Shown: positions 36,042-45,836, counted from the first letter of the stretch. The stretch is 64,000 bases of DNA from Hyphomicrobiales bacterium (GCA_019075865.1 JAGXAN010000002.1:62001-126000), one strand, 5' to 3'. Translations and numbers: made by a program. The notes: a model not told the origin generated them from the sequence alone.

Positions 36042-36920
36042 ATGGATTGGGACCAAGCCCGGATTTTCCTGGCCATTGCCCGCACCGGGCAAATGCTGGC
36101 GGCAGCGCGTGCGCTGCACCTCGATCATGCCACGGTCAGCCGCAGAATCAATGCGCTTGAGGCGGATTTGCGGGTGAAATTGCTGGAGCGGCGCACGACG
36201 GGCTGCACCCTGACCCCGGCCGGCGAGGCTTTTCATCTGGCAGCCGAGCGCATGGAAAGCGAAATGCTCGGCGTGCAGGCGCAATTGTCGGGCATGGATG
36301 TTGCCATCAGCGGCACCGTGCGCATTGGGGCCCCCGATGGCTTTGGCACCTCATTTCTGGCCCCGCGCATCGGTGGGCTGATGGATCGTCACCCCGGCCT
36401 GCTGGTGCAATTGGCGCCCTTGCCGCGCGTTTTTTCGCTTGCCAAGCGCGAGGCGGATCTCCTGGTGACCATTGACCGCCCAACGGAAGGGCGTCTCAGC
36501 GTCAGCAAACTCACCGATTACGCACTCAGCCTTTATGCCACCTCGGCCTGGCTTGAGCGAAACGGCCAAATTCACACGCTCAGCGATTTGTCGAGGCATC
36601 GCGTCGTCACTTATGTCAGCGATCTTTTGTTCAGTCCGGCGCTGCATTATTTTGATGATTTGCGTGTGCCCTTTGGCAGCCGTTTTGAATGCGCTTCGGT
36701 GGTCGGGCAGTTGGAGGCGGTGCGCGCTGGCGTGGGTATCGGCTTTCTGCATGATTATGTCGCCGCCAACCATACTGAACTGGTCCGCATTCTGCCAGAT
36801 ATTCAGGTCATGCGCGCCTATTGGCTGGTGAGCCACGATGACAACAAATCGCTGGCCCGCATTCGCGCCGTGCGCGACTGGATGGTGGAATCGGTGCGCG
36901 GAGAGCGCGGTTTCCTGTAA
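36042..36920 (+). CDS. LysR-family transcriptional regulator
   Basis: DNA-binding regulator, 292 residues from the ATG at 36042, which has AGAGG at good spacing; longer frames from 35973 or 36021 run through the inverted-repeat site. The winged HTH is at about residues 4-62: DQARIFLAIARTGQMLAAAR and HATVSRRINALEADL. The remaining residues form the effector-binding domain. This is the subtype with the recognition helix of short single-gene regulators often beside dehydrogenase genes. Divergent from mmsA with a 138-base gap, so control of mmsA is the best guess; an effector such as a semialdehyde is speculative. Confidence 0.88.
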   Translation: MDWDQARIFLAIARTGQMLAAARALHLDHATVSRRINALEADLRVKLLERRTTGCTLTPAGEAFHLAAERMESEMLGVQAQLSGMDVAISGTVRIGAPDGFGTSFLAPRIGGLMDRHPGLLVQLAPLPRVFSLAKREADLLVTIDRPTEGRLSVSKLTDYALSLYATSAWLERNGQIHTLSDLSRHRVVTYVSDLLFSPALHYFDDLRVPFGSRFECASVVGQLEAVRAGVGIGFLHDYVAANHTELVRILPDIQVMRAYWLVSHDDNKSLARIRAVRDWMVESVRGERGFL

Positions 36921-37064
36921 AAACACGAGCGTGTCCAAACATTGCGCCGCCCGGCCCACAGCCAAGCTTTACATACCCACGCACGCGCCTTAATCCTAAC
37001 GCTGGAACGAGCTTCGGGCGAAGCTTTGGGCACTTTGGCGCGCGCAGATTGAATTGAACCAGTC

Positions 37065-38261
37065 ATGAGCCAGAATGATGTTTTGGACGGCAAAGCGCAC
37101 GCACATGCGGGCGACGTTCAAAAGCACATATTCTACATCCACGGCTATGATCCGCGGGGGCCGGCGATCTATTATCGCTATTTTCAGGAGGCGGCGACCC
37201 ACTTTGCCACCCGTGAGGGCCGGGATCTGACATTGACCCGTCGCACCAAGACCTCTCCCGTCTCCGACGGCTGGACAATGGCCGCCCACCGCGACGGACA
37301 AAGCACGCGTATCCAGTACGAGGTTTTGCGCTGGGATGATGCGGTGCGCAAAATCTGGGCGCGGCAGCCGCGGGCTGGATTGCCTTTGGTGGCCTTGCGC
37401 ATATGGCATAAGTTTCGCCAGAATGGCATTTTGGCGGTGCTGCACAAGGAGGCACGCGCCTCCTATCGCTCGATTGTTGTGCAAGGCCTGTTTGCGCCGC
37501 TATTTGCGATTGGCCTGTTGGCCCTTGTCGGTGTTGTGTTTCTGCTGGGTTTTGGGCTGGCAAAACTATTTCATCTGCCGGATTGGAGTCTTTGGGTTTT
37601 GCCGCTCCTTACCCTTGCCATCGCCTGGCCGGTTTGGCGCGCGTTGCAGAAATGGCTGAATCTGGCCTGGGTAACGCGCGGCCTGTCGTTTGTCTCGCAG
37701 TTCTCGCGCGGGGATATTCACGCGCCGCAGGCCCATTGGCGCGCTTTTGGCGAGCGGATTTGGGCGATCCAGCAAGCGGATAATTGCGATGAAATCATCG
37801 TGGTGGCCCATAGCTTGGGGGCGTTGATGGCGGTGCGGGCGCTGGGCCACTGGCGACAATTGGCAAAAGCTGACGGCAAGACGCGGCGTCCCTTAAAATT
37901 TGTAACCCTTGGCCAATCCTTGCCGCTCTATACACTCCAGAAAAGCGATGACGAATTTGCGTGTGTGCTGGCGGAAATCGCGGCTTGTGCCGATATCGAA
38001 TGGCTCGATGTCACTTCAGGGTCCGACCCCGCCTCGTCCTGCGGCCTCAACCCGCTGGCCGGCCTGCCGGGGGAGCCCACCTTGCAAAGGCAGTCGCCCG
38101 ATTTTCACAACACGCTTTCGCCTGAGCATTTTCGCAAAATTCGCGCGCGACCGATTGATTTTCATTTTCAATATCTCAAGGCCACAGACAGCGCCGAGGG
38201 ATTTGACTATTTGCGCATGATCTGCGCCCCTGTTGTGCGCAAAATGGACCATCCGGCATGA
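37065..38261 (+). CDS. Membrane alpha/beta-hydrolase-like protein of unknown function
   Basis: Protein of 398 residues that I cannot assign to a named family. An N-terminal HIFYIHGYDPRGP segment is the oxyanion-side strand/loop of alpha/beta-hydrolases, and IIVVAHSLGALMAVRAL later gives a nucleophile elbow AHSLG. Between them is a pair of membrane helices at about residues 145-175 and 180-200. The catalytic acid and final histidine are not obvious, though the C-terminal part has a plausible His in DFHNTLSPEHF. The stop overlaps the P450 start (ATGA), so the two are made together. A lipid or ester substrate at the membrane is possible. Confidence 0.8.
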   Translation: MSQNDVLDGKAHAHAGDVQKHIFYIHGYDPRGPAIYYRYFQEAATHFATREGRDLTLTRRTKTSPVSDGWTMAAHRDGQSTRIQYEVLRWDDAVRKIWARQPRAGLPLVALRIWHKFRQNGILAVLHKEARASYRSIVVQGLFAPLFAIGLLALVGVVFLLGFGLAKLFHLPDWSLWVLPLLTLAIAWPVWRALQKWLNLAWVTRGLSFVSQFSRGDIHAPQAHWRAFGERIWAIQQADNCDEIIVVAHSLGALMAVRALGHWRQLAKADGKTRRPLKFVTLGQSLPLYTLQKSDDEFACVLAEIAACADIEWLDVTSGSDPASSCGLNPLAGLPGEPTLQRQSPDFHNTLSPEHFRKIRARPIDFHFQYLKATDSAEGFDYLRMICAPVVRKMDHPA

Positions 38262-39697
38262 GCGAATTCACACCACCTTTGCCCAAGACGCTGGATCGGG
38301 TTGCCAGCCTGCCGCAATTGGTGCGCCTGTTCCTGCACTCCGGCCTCGCGATATTTTTGCGCGGCAGTTACGATTTCATCGGGGTCAGCCGTAACAAGGT
38401 GCCCCATCTGCCGCGACGCGGCCAACCCTTTGTGTTCATGGTGCGCGAGCCACGCCTGACGCGGGAAGTGCTGGTGGAGCGCGCGTCCGATTTCCCCAAA
38501 AGCATTTTGATGAGTTCGATGCTGCTGGAATTGACCGGTGACAGCATTTTCGTCAGCAATGGCGAAGTCTGGGCACGCCAGCGCCGGATTATCGACCAGG
38601 CATTCGAGAATGCGCGCGTGCGCGACGTGTTTGAACTGATGCTCAGCGCCTGCGATGATGTCGTCGCCCGCTTTGATGACAAGATCAAGGCCAATGCGGC
38701 TGGCGTTGAAGTGTTCGACATGGACATTGAGATGACCCATTTTGCCGGTGACATCATCTTTCGTACCATTTTTTCGCAACCGATGAGTGCGCCGAGCGCC
38801 AAGCGCATTTTCTCGGCATTTGACATTTTTCAGGCGATTTCCTTCGCGCATGGCTATCTGGCGCTGGTGGGTCTGCCCACGCGGATTTTTCCCTCCTTCT
38901 GGAAAGCGCGGCGGGCGGCCAAAGTGATCCGCGCTGAACTCAAGACCCTGCTGGACGCGCGCCTAGACGCCATCGCGCAAGGCCAGCCCACCCCGCAAAC
39001 GGACATTCTGGCGACCCTGATCAGCGCCCCTGATCCGGTGACCGAGACCCACTTTGACGCTGGTGAATTACTCGATCAGGTCGCCATGCTGTTTCTGGCA
39101 GGGCATGAGACCTCCGCCGCCGCGCTGGGCTGGGCGCTTTATCTCATTGCCAATCGACCCGACGTTCAAACCCGAATGCGGGATGAAGCCCTGGCCGCAA
39201 TCGGTGATCGTGCGCCGCAATTTGGTGATTTACGCAAGATGCCGTTCATCCGCGATGTGTTTCGCGAGACCTTGCGACTTTACCCGCCGGTGGCTTTTTT
39301 CGCGCGCGATGCTGCCAAGGCCGAAACGCTGGGCGATCAGGCGATTTGCCCGCACGCGCCCACCATTGTGCCGACCTGGTTGATTCATCGCCATACCCAG
39401 TTCTGGGAGGATGCCAATCAGTTCAATCCCGACCGTTTTGCCGATGACGCCACCCGCGATGCGCAACGCAACGCCTATCTGCCGTTCAGCATGGGGCCGC
39501 GCGTCTGCGTCGGTGCCGCTTTTGCGCTGCAGGAAGCGGTAATGGTGCTCAGCCTCTTGGTGCGCCGTTTCGAGTTTCTGCCCATGGAAGACCATCGGCC
39601 CGATCCCATCTCCCGGCTGACCGTACGCTCCAGCAATGGCATCCGTCTCAAGGTCAGGCGCATCGAGGCCAGCGCGCCGACTACGACGCCACACTAG
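38258..39697 (+). CDS. Cytochrome P450
   Basis: Haem monooxygenase, 479 residues. The haem-thiolate motif is FSMGPRVCVGAAFALQEA with Cys417; the I-helix oxygen site is LFLAGHETSAAALGW; the K-helix ExxR appears as RETLRLYPPV. The long and uninterrupted open frame resembles fatty-acid-type class P450s of Hyphomicrobiales rather than small camphor-type ones. No ferredoxin or reductase gene is adjacent, so redox partners must come from elsewhere. It is coupled to the upstream hydrolase-like gene, which suggests a shared, probably lipid-like, substrate. The stop shares CTAG with the convergent nth gene. Confidence 0.93.
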   Translation: MSEFTPPLPKTLDRVASLPQLVRLFLHSGLAIFLRGSYDFIGVSRNKVPHLPRRGQPFVFMVREPRLTREVLVERASDFPKSILMSSMLLELTGDSIFVSNGEVWARQRRIIDQAFENARVRDVFELMLSACDDVVARFDDKIKANAAGVEVFDMDIEMTHFAGDIIFRTIFSQPMSAPSAKRIFSAFDIFQAISFAHGYLALVGLPTRIFPSFWKARRAAKVIRAELKTLLDARLDAIAQGQPTPQTDILATLISAPDPVTETHFDAGELLDQVAMLFLAGHETSAAALGWALYLIANRPDVQTRMRDEALAAIGDRAPQFGDLRKMPFIRDVFRETLRLYPPVAFFARDAAKAETLGDQAICPHAPTIVPTWLIHRHTQFWEDANQFNPDRFADDATRDAQRNAYLPFSMGPRVCVGAAFALQEAVMVLSLLVRRFEFLPMEDHRPDPISRLTVRSSNGIRLKVRRIEASAPTTTPH

Positions 39698-40395
39698 GAA
39701 GGGGCAGGCGGGAGCACGTTCTTCTCGGCCGATGGGCACAAATCCGCCACCACGCAATGCGCGCAATCGGGGTTGCGGGCTTTGCAAACATAGCGTCCGT
39801 GCAGGATCAACCAATGATGGGCATGTTGCATGAATTGGGCGGGGATCGCCTTTTCCAATTGCAATTCCACCGCCACCGGGGTTTTGCCCGTGGCAAGCCC
39901 CAACCGGCGGCTCACCCGGAATACATGCGTGTCCACGGCCATTGTCGGTTGGCCAAATGCCATGTTGAGCACGACATTTGCCGTCTTGCGGCCCACGCCC
40001 GGCAAGGTTTCCAATGCCTCGCGCGACGCCGGAACCATGCCGCCAAAATCGCGTAGCAATTTCTGGCTTAGCAAAATCACATTTTTGGCTTTCGTGCGAT
40101 ATAGCCCGATGGTGCGCACCATTTCGCGCACTTTGTCCTCGCCCAGCGCCGCCATCGCCGCCGGATTATCCGCCAGCGCGAACAAGGGCCCTGTGGCCTT
40201 GTTCACCCCCTTGTCCGTGGCCTGCGCCGACAGCACCACCGCAACCAGCAGGGTAAAGGGGTTGGAGTGTTCAAGCTCCCCCTTGGGGTGCGGATTTTGC
40301 TGGCGGAACCGCTCGAATATCGCGCCAGCTTTCGCTTGGATGCGCGAGCGGCCAGACGCCTTCGGGGCAGGGGCCTTTGCCAAATTCAGTGCCAT
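39694..40395 (-). CDS. nth: Endonuclease III
   Basis: DNA glycosylase/AP lyase that removes oxidised pyrimidines in base excision repair, 233 residues from the ATG at 40395 (a TTG six bases upstream is less likely; AAGG precedes the ATG). The helix-hairpin-helix with the catalytic lysine is LETLPGVGRKTANVV, the catalytic aspartate is in AVDTHVFRVSRRLG, and the C-terminal [4Fe-4S] loop has the C-X6-C-X2-C-X5-C spacing (CKARNPDCAHCVVADLC). It has an N-terminal basic tail of about 25 residues. It ends in a shared CTAG with the P450 gene. Confidence 0.96.
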   Translation of the reverse strand: MALNLAKAPAPKASGRSRIQAKAGAIFERFRQQNPHPKGELEHSNPFTLLVAVVLSAQATDKGVNKATGPLFALADNPAAMAALGEDKVREMVRTIGLYRTKAKNVILLSQKLLRDFGGMVPASREALETLPGVGRKTANVVLNMAFGQPTMAVDTHVFRVSRRLGLATGKTPVAVELQLEKAIPAQFMQHAHHWLILHGRYVCKARNPDCAHCVVADLCPSAEKNVLPPAPS

Positions 40396-40505
40396 TTCCA
40401 AGCCTTCTGATTACAATTTCAGCCTTTTCGAGGGTGGCTCTAGCACGATTTGCATGGTCGTGCCTGCAAAGACGCTGAAAATGCGCTCCGGCTGCCGCTT
40501 GTCCC

Positions 40506-42725
40506 TCAAGCGGCCTTTCTGGTGTCAAAGCGCCCGTAAAATGTTTCGCCTTTTTCAGCCATTTTGCGCAAGGCCTCGGAAGGGGCAAAACGTGGGCCGC
40601 ATGCTTTGGCCAGTTTTTCGCACAAGGCCACGAAACGGGCGACACCCATAAAGTCGATATAGGACAGTGCCCCGCCGGTGAAAGGCGCAAAACCAAAGCC
40701 CAGAATTGAGCCAACATCGGCCTCGCGCGGGTCGGTGACGACGCCTTCCTCCATCGTTCGCGCCGCTTCCAAAGCCTGAACCACGAGCAGGCGGCTTTTC
40801 AAGATAGCCACGTCCAGATCATCGGGGTCGAGTTGCTTGGGCTGCAACGCCGCCAGACCCGACCAGAGCCGCTTGGGTTGCTTTTCCGGGTAGTCATAAA
40901 AGCCCTTGCCGTTCTTGCGACCCAACCGGCCACCTTTGACAACCATGGCCTGCAAAAGATCCTCCTGCGCGGGGTCAATCGCTTGCGCCCCGAGGTCTTT
41001 TTTGGTGGCCTGCAAGACTTTCCACGCCAGATCCAGCGCCACTTCATCATTCAGGGCGAGCGGGCCAACCGGCATTCCGGCCATTTTGGCGACATTCTCG
41101 ATCATCGCCGGGGGCACGCCTTCCATCAACATCAGATGCCCTTCGCGAATGTAACTGCCAACACAGCGATTGGCGAAGAAACCGCGCGCATCATTGACCA
41201 CGATCGGCGTCTTTTTCAAAAGTCGCACAAAGTCCAGCGCGACTGCCAATGCCCGGTCACCGGTCTTTTGGCCCATGATGATTTCAACGAGCATCATCCT
41301 GTCGACCGGCGAGAAGAAATGCAGGCCGATGAAGTCCTGCGGCCGGTCTGCGACCTCTGCGAGCGAGGTAATGGGCAGCGTCGAGGTATTGGAGGCAAAA
41401 ATCGTCTCCGGCCCGAGCACAGCCTGCGCCTTGCGGGTTGCTTCGGCCTTCACCTCGCGATCTTCAAAAACCGCTTCTATGACCAGATCGCACCCGGCAA
41501 GATCATTGTAATCGGCGCTGGGTTTGATGCGGGCGAGCAGGGTGTCACGCTCGGCTCCGGTGGCGCGCCCTTTCATGATCTGGCTGGTCATCAACTGGTT
41601 GGTATGTTCCCGGCCCTTGTCGGCGCTGGCCTGGTCCTTGTCGAGCAGCACCACATCCAAACCCGCTTTGGCGGAAATATAAGCAATGCCCGCACCCATG
41701 AAGCCTGCACCAATCACGCCGACTTTCCTGATCTGGCTGGGTGGCACATTCTTGGGGCGTCGCGCCCCCTTGTTGATTTCACCCATCGAAACAAACAGCG
41801 AGCGGATCATGGCCGCCGCCACAGGCGAGCGCAGAATCTGCGCGAAATACCGGCTCTCTACCTTGAGGGCGAGGTCCATCGGCAATTGCAGGCCCTCATA
41901 AACGCAATGCAAAATCGCTTTGGCCGCCGGGTAATTATCCATGGTCTCGCGTCGGTAAATGGCGTTGGCGGGTGGCCATACCATCATGCCGGTCGGCGAG
42001 TAGACCTTGCCCGAAGGCAGGCGGAATGCCTTGTCGTCCCAGGGCGCGATGGGTTTGCCGCCACCCAGAATCCAGGCCTTGGCCTTGGTAACCACTTCAG
42101 CCACCGGTGAAACCTCATGCACGAGGTTCATTGCCTTGGCAGCCGAGGGCCGGATTTGGTCACCCTTGAACAGCATCTGCAAGGCATCGCCCGTTTGCAT
42201 CAGGCGCGCAATGCGCTGCGTGCCGCCACCGCCGGGAAACAGCCCCACCTTGATCTCCGGCAGCCCCACCCGCACCTTGTCCGAATCCGCCATTACCCGA
42301 TAGTGGCAGGCCAACGCCAGTTCAAACCCGCCGCCCAGCGCAACGCCATTGATGGCGCAGGCAAACGGTTTGCCGCATGTTTCCAGCTTGCGATAGACGA
42401 GCGAGCTGTGCCGCGAACGCTCGAAGAAAGTCTCCATCGCCTTTTCGCGACCCTCTGTCTTGGTCATGGTCTCCAGCGTGCGGCCCAATGTCTCCAGCAC
42501 GGTCAGATCGGCACCCGCCGAGAAGCTCTCCTTGCCGGATGTCACCACACAACCTTTGACCGCTGCGTCCTTGGCGACGGCGTCCACCACGGCTTCCAAC
42601 TCGCCGATCACTTCTTCATTGAGGACGTTCATCGAGCGGCCGGGCATGTCCCAAACCAGCAGGCAAATGCCGTCAGCATCCAGTTCGAAACGAAAATTTC
42701 TTAACGTCAAAGCTTTGAGGGTCAT
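40506..42725 (-). CDS. fadJ: 3-hydroxyacyl-CoA dehydrogenase/enoyl-CoA hydratase (FadJ/FadB-type alpha subunit)
   Basis: Bifunctional beta-oxidation enzyme of 739 residues catalysing hydration and oxidation of acyl-CoA intermediates. The N-terminal crotonase domain (1-300) shows TSGKESFSAGADLTVLE and NGVALGGGFELALACHYR; the NAD domain starts at about residue 332 with VGVIGAGFMGAGIAYISAK; the two C-terminal dimerisation domains include GFFANRCVGSYIREGHLM and DFMGVARFV. It follows fadA with 81 bases between and shares the minus-strand run fadE-fadA-fadJ. The thiolase partner is the next gene upstream, as expected of the trifunctional complex. Confidence 0.95.
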   Translation of the reverse strand: MTLKALTLRNFRFELDADGICLLVWDMPGRSMNVLNEEVIGELEAVVDAVAKDAAVKGCVVTSGKESFSAGADLTVLETLGRTLETMTKTEGREKAMETFFERSRHSSLVYRKLETCGKPFACAINGVALGGGFELALACHYRVMADSDKVRVGLPEIKVGLFPGGGGTQRIARLMQTGDALQMLFKGDQIRPSAAKAMNLVHEVSPVAEVVTKAKAWILGGGKPIAPWDDKAFRLPSGKVYSPTGMMVWPPANAIYRRETMDNYPAAKAILHCVYEGLQLPMDLALKVESRYFAQILRSPVAAAMIRSLFVSMGEINKGARRPKNVPPSQIRKVGVIGAGFMGAGIAYISAKAGLDVVLLDKDQASADKGREHTNQLMTSQIMKGRATGAERDTLLARIKPSADYNDLAGCDLVIEAVFEDREVKAEATRKAQAVLGPETIFASNTSTLPITSLAEVADRPQDFIGLHFFSPVDRMMLVEIIMGQKTGDRALAVALDFVRLLKKTPIVVNDARGFFANRCVGSYIREGHLMLMEGVPPAMIENVAKMAGMPVGPLALNDEVALDLAWKVLQATKKDLGAQAIDPAQEDLLQAMVVKGGRLGRKNGKGFYDYPEKQPKRLWSGLAALQPKQLDPDDLDVAILKSRLLVVQALEAARTMEEGVVTDPREADVGSILGFGFAPFTGGALSYIDFMGVARFVALCEKLAKACGPRFAPSEALRKMAEKGETFYGRFDTRKAA

Positions 42726-42806
42726 GAAAGCGATCTCCAGAAATCAGGGGCCGGGGTTCGGCCAAGGGCAGGGCGGCGCAGGAGCGCCCGAAAAGCAACG
42801 CTGGCG

Positions 42807-44018
42807 TTACACCCGCTCGATAATGGTGGCGGTTCCCATACCCGCGCCAATGCACAGCGTCACCAGGGCCGTGCCCTTGCCGGTGCGCTCCAGTTCATCC
42901 AGCACGGTGCCCAGAATCATCGCGCCGGTTGCCCCCAGCGGATGCCCCATCGCAATGGCCCCACCGGCGACATTCACCTTCTCGGCTGGCAGATTGAAAG
43001 CCTGCATGAAACGTAAAACCACAGCAGCAAATGCCTCGTTCACTTCGAACAGGTCAATGTCAGCGATGCTCATCCCGGCCCGCTCCAGCACTTTCTTGGT
43101 CACGTCCACCGGCCCGGTCAACATCATCGCCGGTTCGGAGCCGATATTGGCAAATGCCCGGATGCGCGCGCGCGGCTGCAACCCGCTCACCTTGCCAGCC
43201 TTCGCCGAACCGATCAGCACCGCCGCCGCACCATCGACTATGCCCGACGAATTGCCGGCATGGTGGACGTGGATCACGCTTTCGATTTCGGGGTGGGCCT
43301 GAATGGCCACGGCGTCAAATCCGGCTTGCTCCCCCATCATCACAAAGGAGGGGCGCAGGGCCGCCAGGGATTGCATGTCGGTGTTCGGGCGCATGTGCTC
43401 GTCCGTCGCCAGAATGGTCAGGCCGTTAACATCGCGCACCGGCACGATGGATTTGGCAAAGCGGCCTTCCTTCCAGGCCTGCGCACTGCGCTGCTGCGAT
43501 TTGACCGCATAGGCATCGACATCGTCGCGCGAAAATCCATATTTGGTGGCAATCAGGTCAGCCGAAACGCCCTGCGGCATGAAATAGCTTTTGATCGCAA
43601 TCGACGGGTCTACCGGCCATGCCCCGCCCGAAGCGCCAATGCCGACCCGGCTCATCGATTCCACGCCGCCCGCTACCGTCATGTCATGCTGCCCGGCCAT
43701 GATCTGGGCCGAGGCAAAATTGATGGCGTCGAGCCCCGAAGCGCAGAATCGGTTGATCTGGATGCCGGGCACCTTGTCTCCGTAATCGGCGTTGAGCGCG
43801 GCGGCGCGGGCAATGTCGCCCCCCGCTTCGCCCACCGGGTCAACGCACCCCAAAATGACATCGTCAACCAAACTGGTATCGAGACTGTTGCGTTCACGCA
43901 GTGCCCGTAATGTGCCGCTAGCCAGTTCAAGCGCGGTTACTTCATGCAAAGCACCGTCCGGTTTGCCGCGCCCGCGCGGTGTTCGCACATGATCATAAAT
44001 GTAAGCTGTGGTCATCAT
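42807..44018 (-). CDS. fadA: Acetyl-CoA C-acyltransferase (3-ketoacyl-CoA thiolase)
   Basis: Thiolase of 403 residues cleaving 3-ketoacyl-CoA in the last step of beta-oxidation. The nucleophile Cys92 is in QINRFCASGLDAINFA, the catalytic His in GGAIAMGHPLGATGA, and the second Cys in LCIGAGMGTATIIERV at the C-terminus. Two ATGs in a row (44018 and 44015) follow GGGAG; the second has the better spacing. It lies 15 bases after the acyl-CoA dehydrogenase gene in the same operon. It could also act as a biosynthetic thiolase, but the neighbours favour degradation. Confidence 0.94.
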   Translation of the reverse strand: MMTTAYIYDHVRTPRGRGKPDGALHEVTALELASGTLRALRERNSLDTSLVDDVILGCVDPVGEAGGDIARAAALNADYGDKVPGIQINRFCASGLDAINFASAQIMAGQHDMTVAGGVESMSRVGIGASGGAWPVDPSIAIKSYFMPQGVSADLIATKYGFSRDDVDAYAVKSQQRSAQAWKEGRFAKSIVPVRDVNGLTILATDEHMRPNTDMQSLAALRPSFVMMGEQAGFDAVAIQAHPEIESVIHVHHAGNSSGIVDGAAAVLIGSAKAGKVSGLQPRARIRAFANIGSEPAMMLTGPVDVTKKVLERAGMSIADIDLFEVNEAFAAVVLRFMQAFNLPAEKVNVAGGAIAMGHPLGATGAMILGTVLDELERTGKGTALVTLCIGAGMGTATIIERV

Positions 44019-44033
44019 CCGGCTCCCTTTGCC

Positions 44034-45836
44034 CTAGAACATATCTGCAGGCATGGCCATCATTGTGGCAGCGCCGGTGGAAATTCGCGCCAGATGCGCC
44101 GAAGTCTCTGGCATCATCCTCTCCGCGAAGAATTTGCCGGTCAGGAGTTTGGCATCCAAAACTTTGGCATCCATGCTGGCACCAGCCCCCGCTGCCTTTT
44201 TCGCAAGCGCCGCCTTGGCCATCAGCGCCCACATGTAGCCCAGCGCCACCAGACCCATCATGTGCATGTAATCATTGGAACCAGCCCCGGCATTGTCGGG
44301 GTTTCCGAGACCATTCTGCATCAGCCATAGGGTGGCTTTTTGCAAATCGCCCACCCCCGCCTTCAAGGCGGCAAGGTAGGGTGCCAGCGCTTCATCGCCC
44401 GCGTTGGCTTTGAGAAATTCGGATATTTCGGCAAAAAACGCGGTAATCGCCCGCCCGCCATCCTTGGGTAATTTGCGGCCCACCAGATCCAGCGCCTGAA
44501 TGCCGTTGGCTCCCTCGTAAATCATGGCAATGCGGGCATCACGCACGAATTGCTCCATGCCCCATTCCTTGATGTAGCCGTGGCCACCGAATACCTGCTG
44601 GGCCCTGACCGCATTGTCAAAGCCGACATCGGTGAGCACGCCCTTCAACACCGGGGTCATCAATCCGAGCATGTCGTCTGCGGCCTGCATCGCGGCCCCA
44701 TCCTGGCTGCGATGGGCAACATCGCTGCGCAGGGCCGTCCATAGCACCAGCGCCCGTGCCGCCTCGTTGAAGGCGCGCAATGTCAGGAGATTGCGCCGCA
44801 CATCCGGATGAACGATAATCGGATCAGCGGCCTTCTCCGGGGCTTTGACCCCCGTGAGCGCCCGGCCCTGCAAACGGTCCTTGGCATAGGCGACCGCATT
44901 CTGGTAAGCCACTTCCGAAACGGCCAGCCCCTGCACCGCAACCCCGAGCCGCGCCTCATTCATCATCACAAACATGGCGTTCAGCCCCTTGTTGGCCTCG
45001 CCCATCAGGAACCCGCGCGCGCCATCATAATTCATGACGCAGGTGGCATTGCCGTTGATGCCCATCTTGTGCTCGATCGAACCGCAGGAAACCGCGTTAT
45101 GCGCGCCCAGCGATCCATCCGCCTTCACTTCGATTTTGGGGACAATAAACAGGCTGATGCCCTTTGTGCCCTTGGGAGCTCCCTCGATCCGCGCCAAAAC
45201 CAGATGTATGATATTTTCCGATAGATCATGTTCGCCAGCGGAGATGAATATCTTCTGTCCCGTGATGGCATAGCTGCCGTCGGCTTGCGGGACGGCTTTG
45301 GTCTTGAGCAAGCCAAGATCGGTGCCACAATGCGGTTCGGTCAGGTTCATGGTGCCGAGCCATTTGCCGCTGATCATGTTGGGCGCGAAAGTCTGCTTTT
45401 GTGCAGGAGTGCCGTGCTGCATCAAAGACGCCAGCGCGCCCTGGGTGAGGCCGGGATACATGGAGAAGGCCAGATTGGCGGCCGAGGCAAATTCGCCCAT
45501 CACAGCGCCCAAAGTATAGGGCAGGCCTTGTCCGCCATAGGCAGGATCGGAAGTCAGCCCAATCCAGCCGCCGTCAGCATAGGCCTGCATCGCCACCTTG
45601 AAACCTTTTGGGGTGGTCACGCTGCCATCATTGTTGCGCACGCAACCTTCCCGGTCGCCCGATTGATTGAGCGGCTGCAAAACATTTTCGCAAAGCTTGG
45701 CGCCCTCACTGAGGATTGCCTCGATCAAATCAGGGCTGGCATCCGCAAATCCGGGAAGATTACTGTATTTTTCTATGTGGAATACATCGTTCAGGAGAAA
45801 CAGAACATCATCCACTGGGGCTTTGTAACTGGGCAT
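44034..45836 (-). CDS. Acyl-CoA dehydrogenase (long, with C-terminal extension)
   Basis: FAD enzyme of 600 residues making the trans-2-enoyl-CoA for beta-oxidation. The central MNLTEPHCGTDLGLLKTKA, AITGQKIFISAGEHDL and the late QVFGGHGYIKEWGMEQFVRD are those of large acyl-CoA dehydrogenases. The N-terminus YKAPVDDVLFLLNDVFHIEKY is typical of the about 600-residue subgroup common in alphaproteobacteria. The start has AGGA at good spacing. First gene of the fad operon (acyl-CoA dehydrogenase, thiolase, FadJ) and just downstream of the MerR gene and its terminator. Confidence 0.94.
   Translation of the reverse strand: MPSYKAPVDDVLFLLNDVFHIEKYSNLPGFADASPDLIEAILSEGAKLCENVLQPLNQSGDREGCVRNNDGSVTTPKGFKVAMQAYADGGWIGLTSDPAYGGQGLPYTLGAVMGEFASAANLAFSMYPGLTQGALASLMQHGTPAQKQTFAPNMISGKWLGTMNLTEPHCGTDLGLLKTKAVPQADGSYAITGQKIFISAGEHDLSENIIHLVLARIEGAPKGTKGISLFIVPKIEVKADGSLGAHNAVSCGSIEHKMGINGNATCVMNYDGARGFLMGEANKGLNAMFVMMNEARLGVAVQGLAVSEVAYQNAVAYAKDRLQGRALTGVKAPEKAADPIIVHPDVRRNLLTLRAFNEAARALVLWTALRSDVAHRSQDGAAMQAADDMLGLMTPVLKGVLTDVGFDNAVRAQQVFGGHGYIKEWGMEQFVRDARIAMIYEGANGIQALDLVGRKLPKDGGRAITAFFAEISEFLKANAGDEALAPYLAALKAGVGDLQKATLWLMQNGLGNPDNAGAGSNDYMHMMGLVALGYMWALMAKAALAKKAAGAGASMDAKVLDAKLLTGKFFAERMMPETSAHLARISTGAATMMAMPADMF

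Noticed and set aside
35904-36284. An N-terminal extension of mmsA up to 36284
   Set aside because: It runs through the divergent promoter into lysR, shows no ALDH sequence, and a good ribosome site precedes the ATG at 35903.
42745-42765. GGCCG/CGGCC hairpin between fadA and fadJ as a terminator
   Set aside because: The stem is short and has no T-run, and the genes encode partners that are normally cotranscribed.
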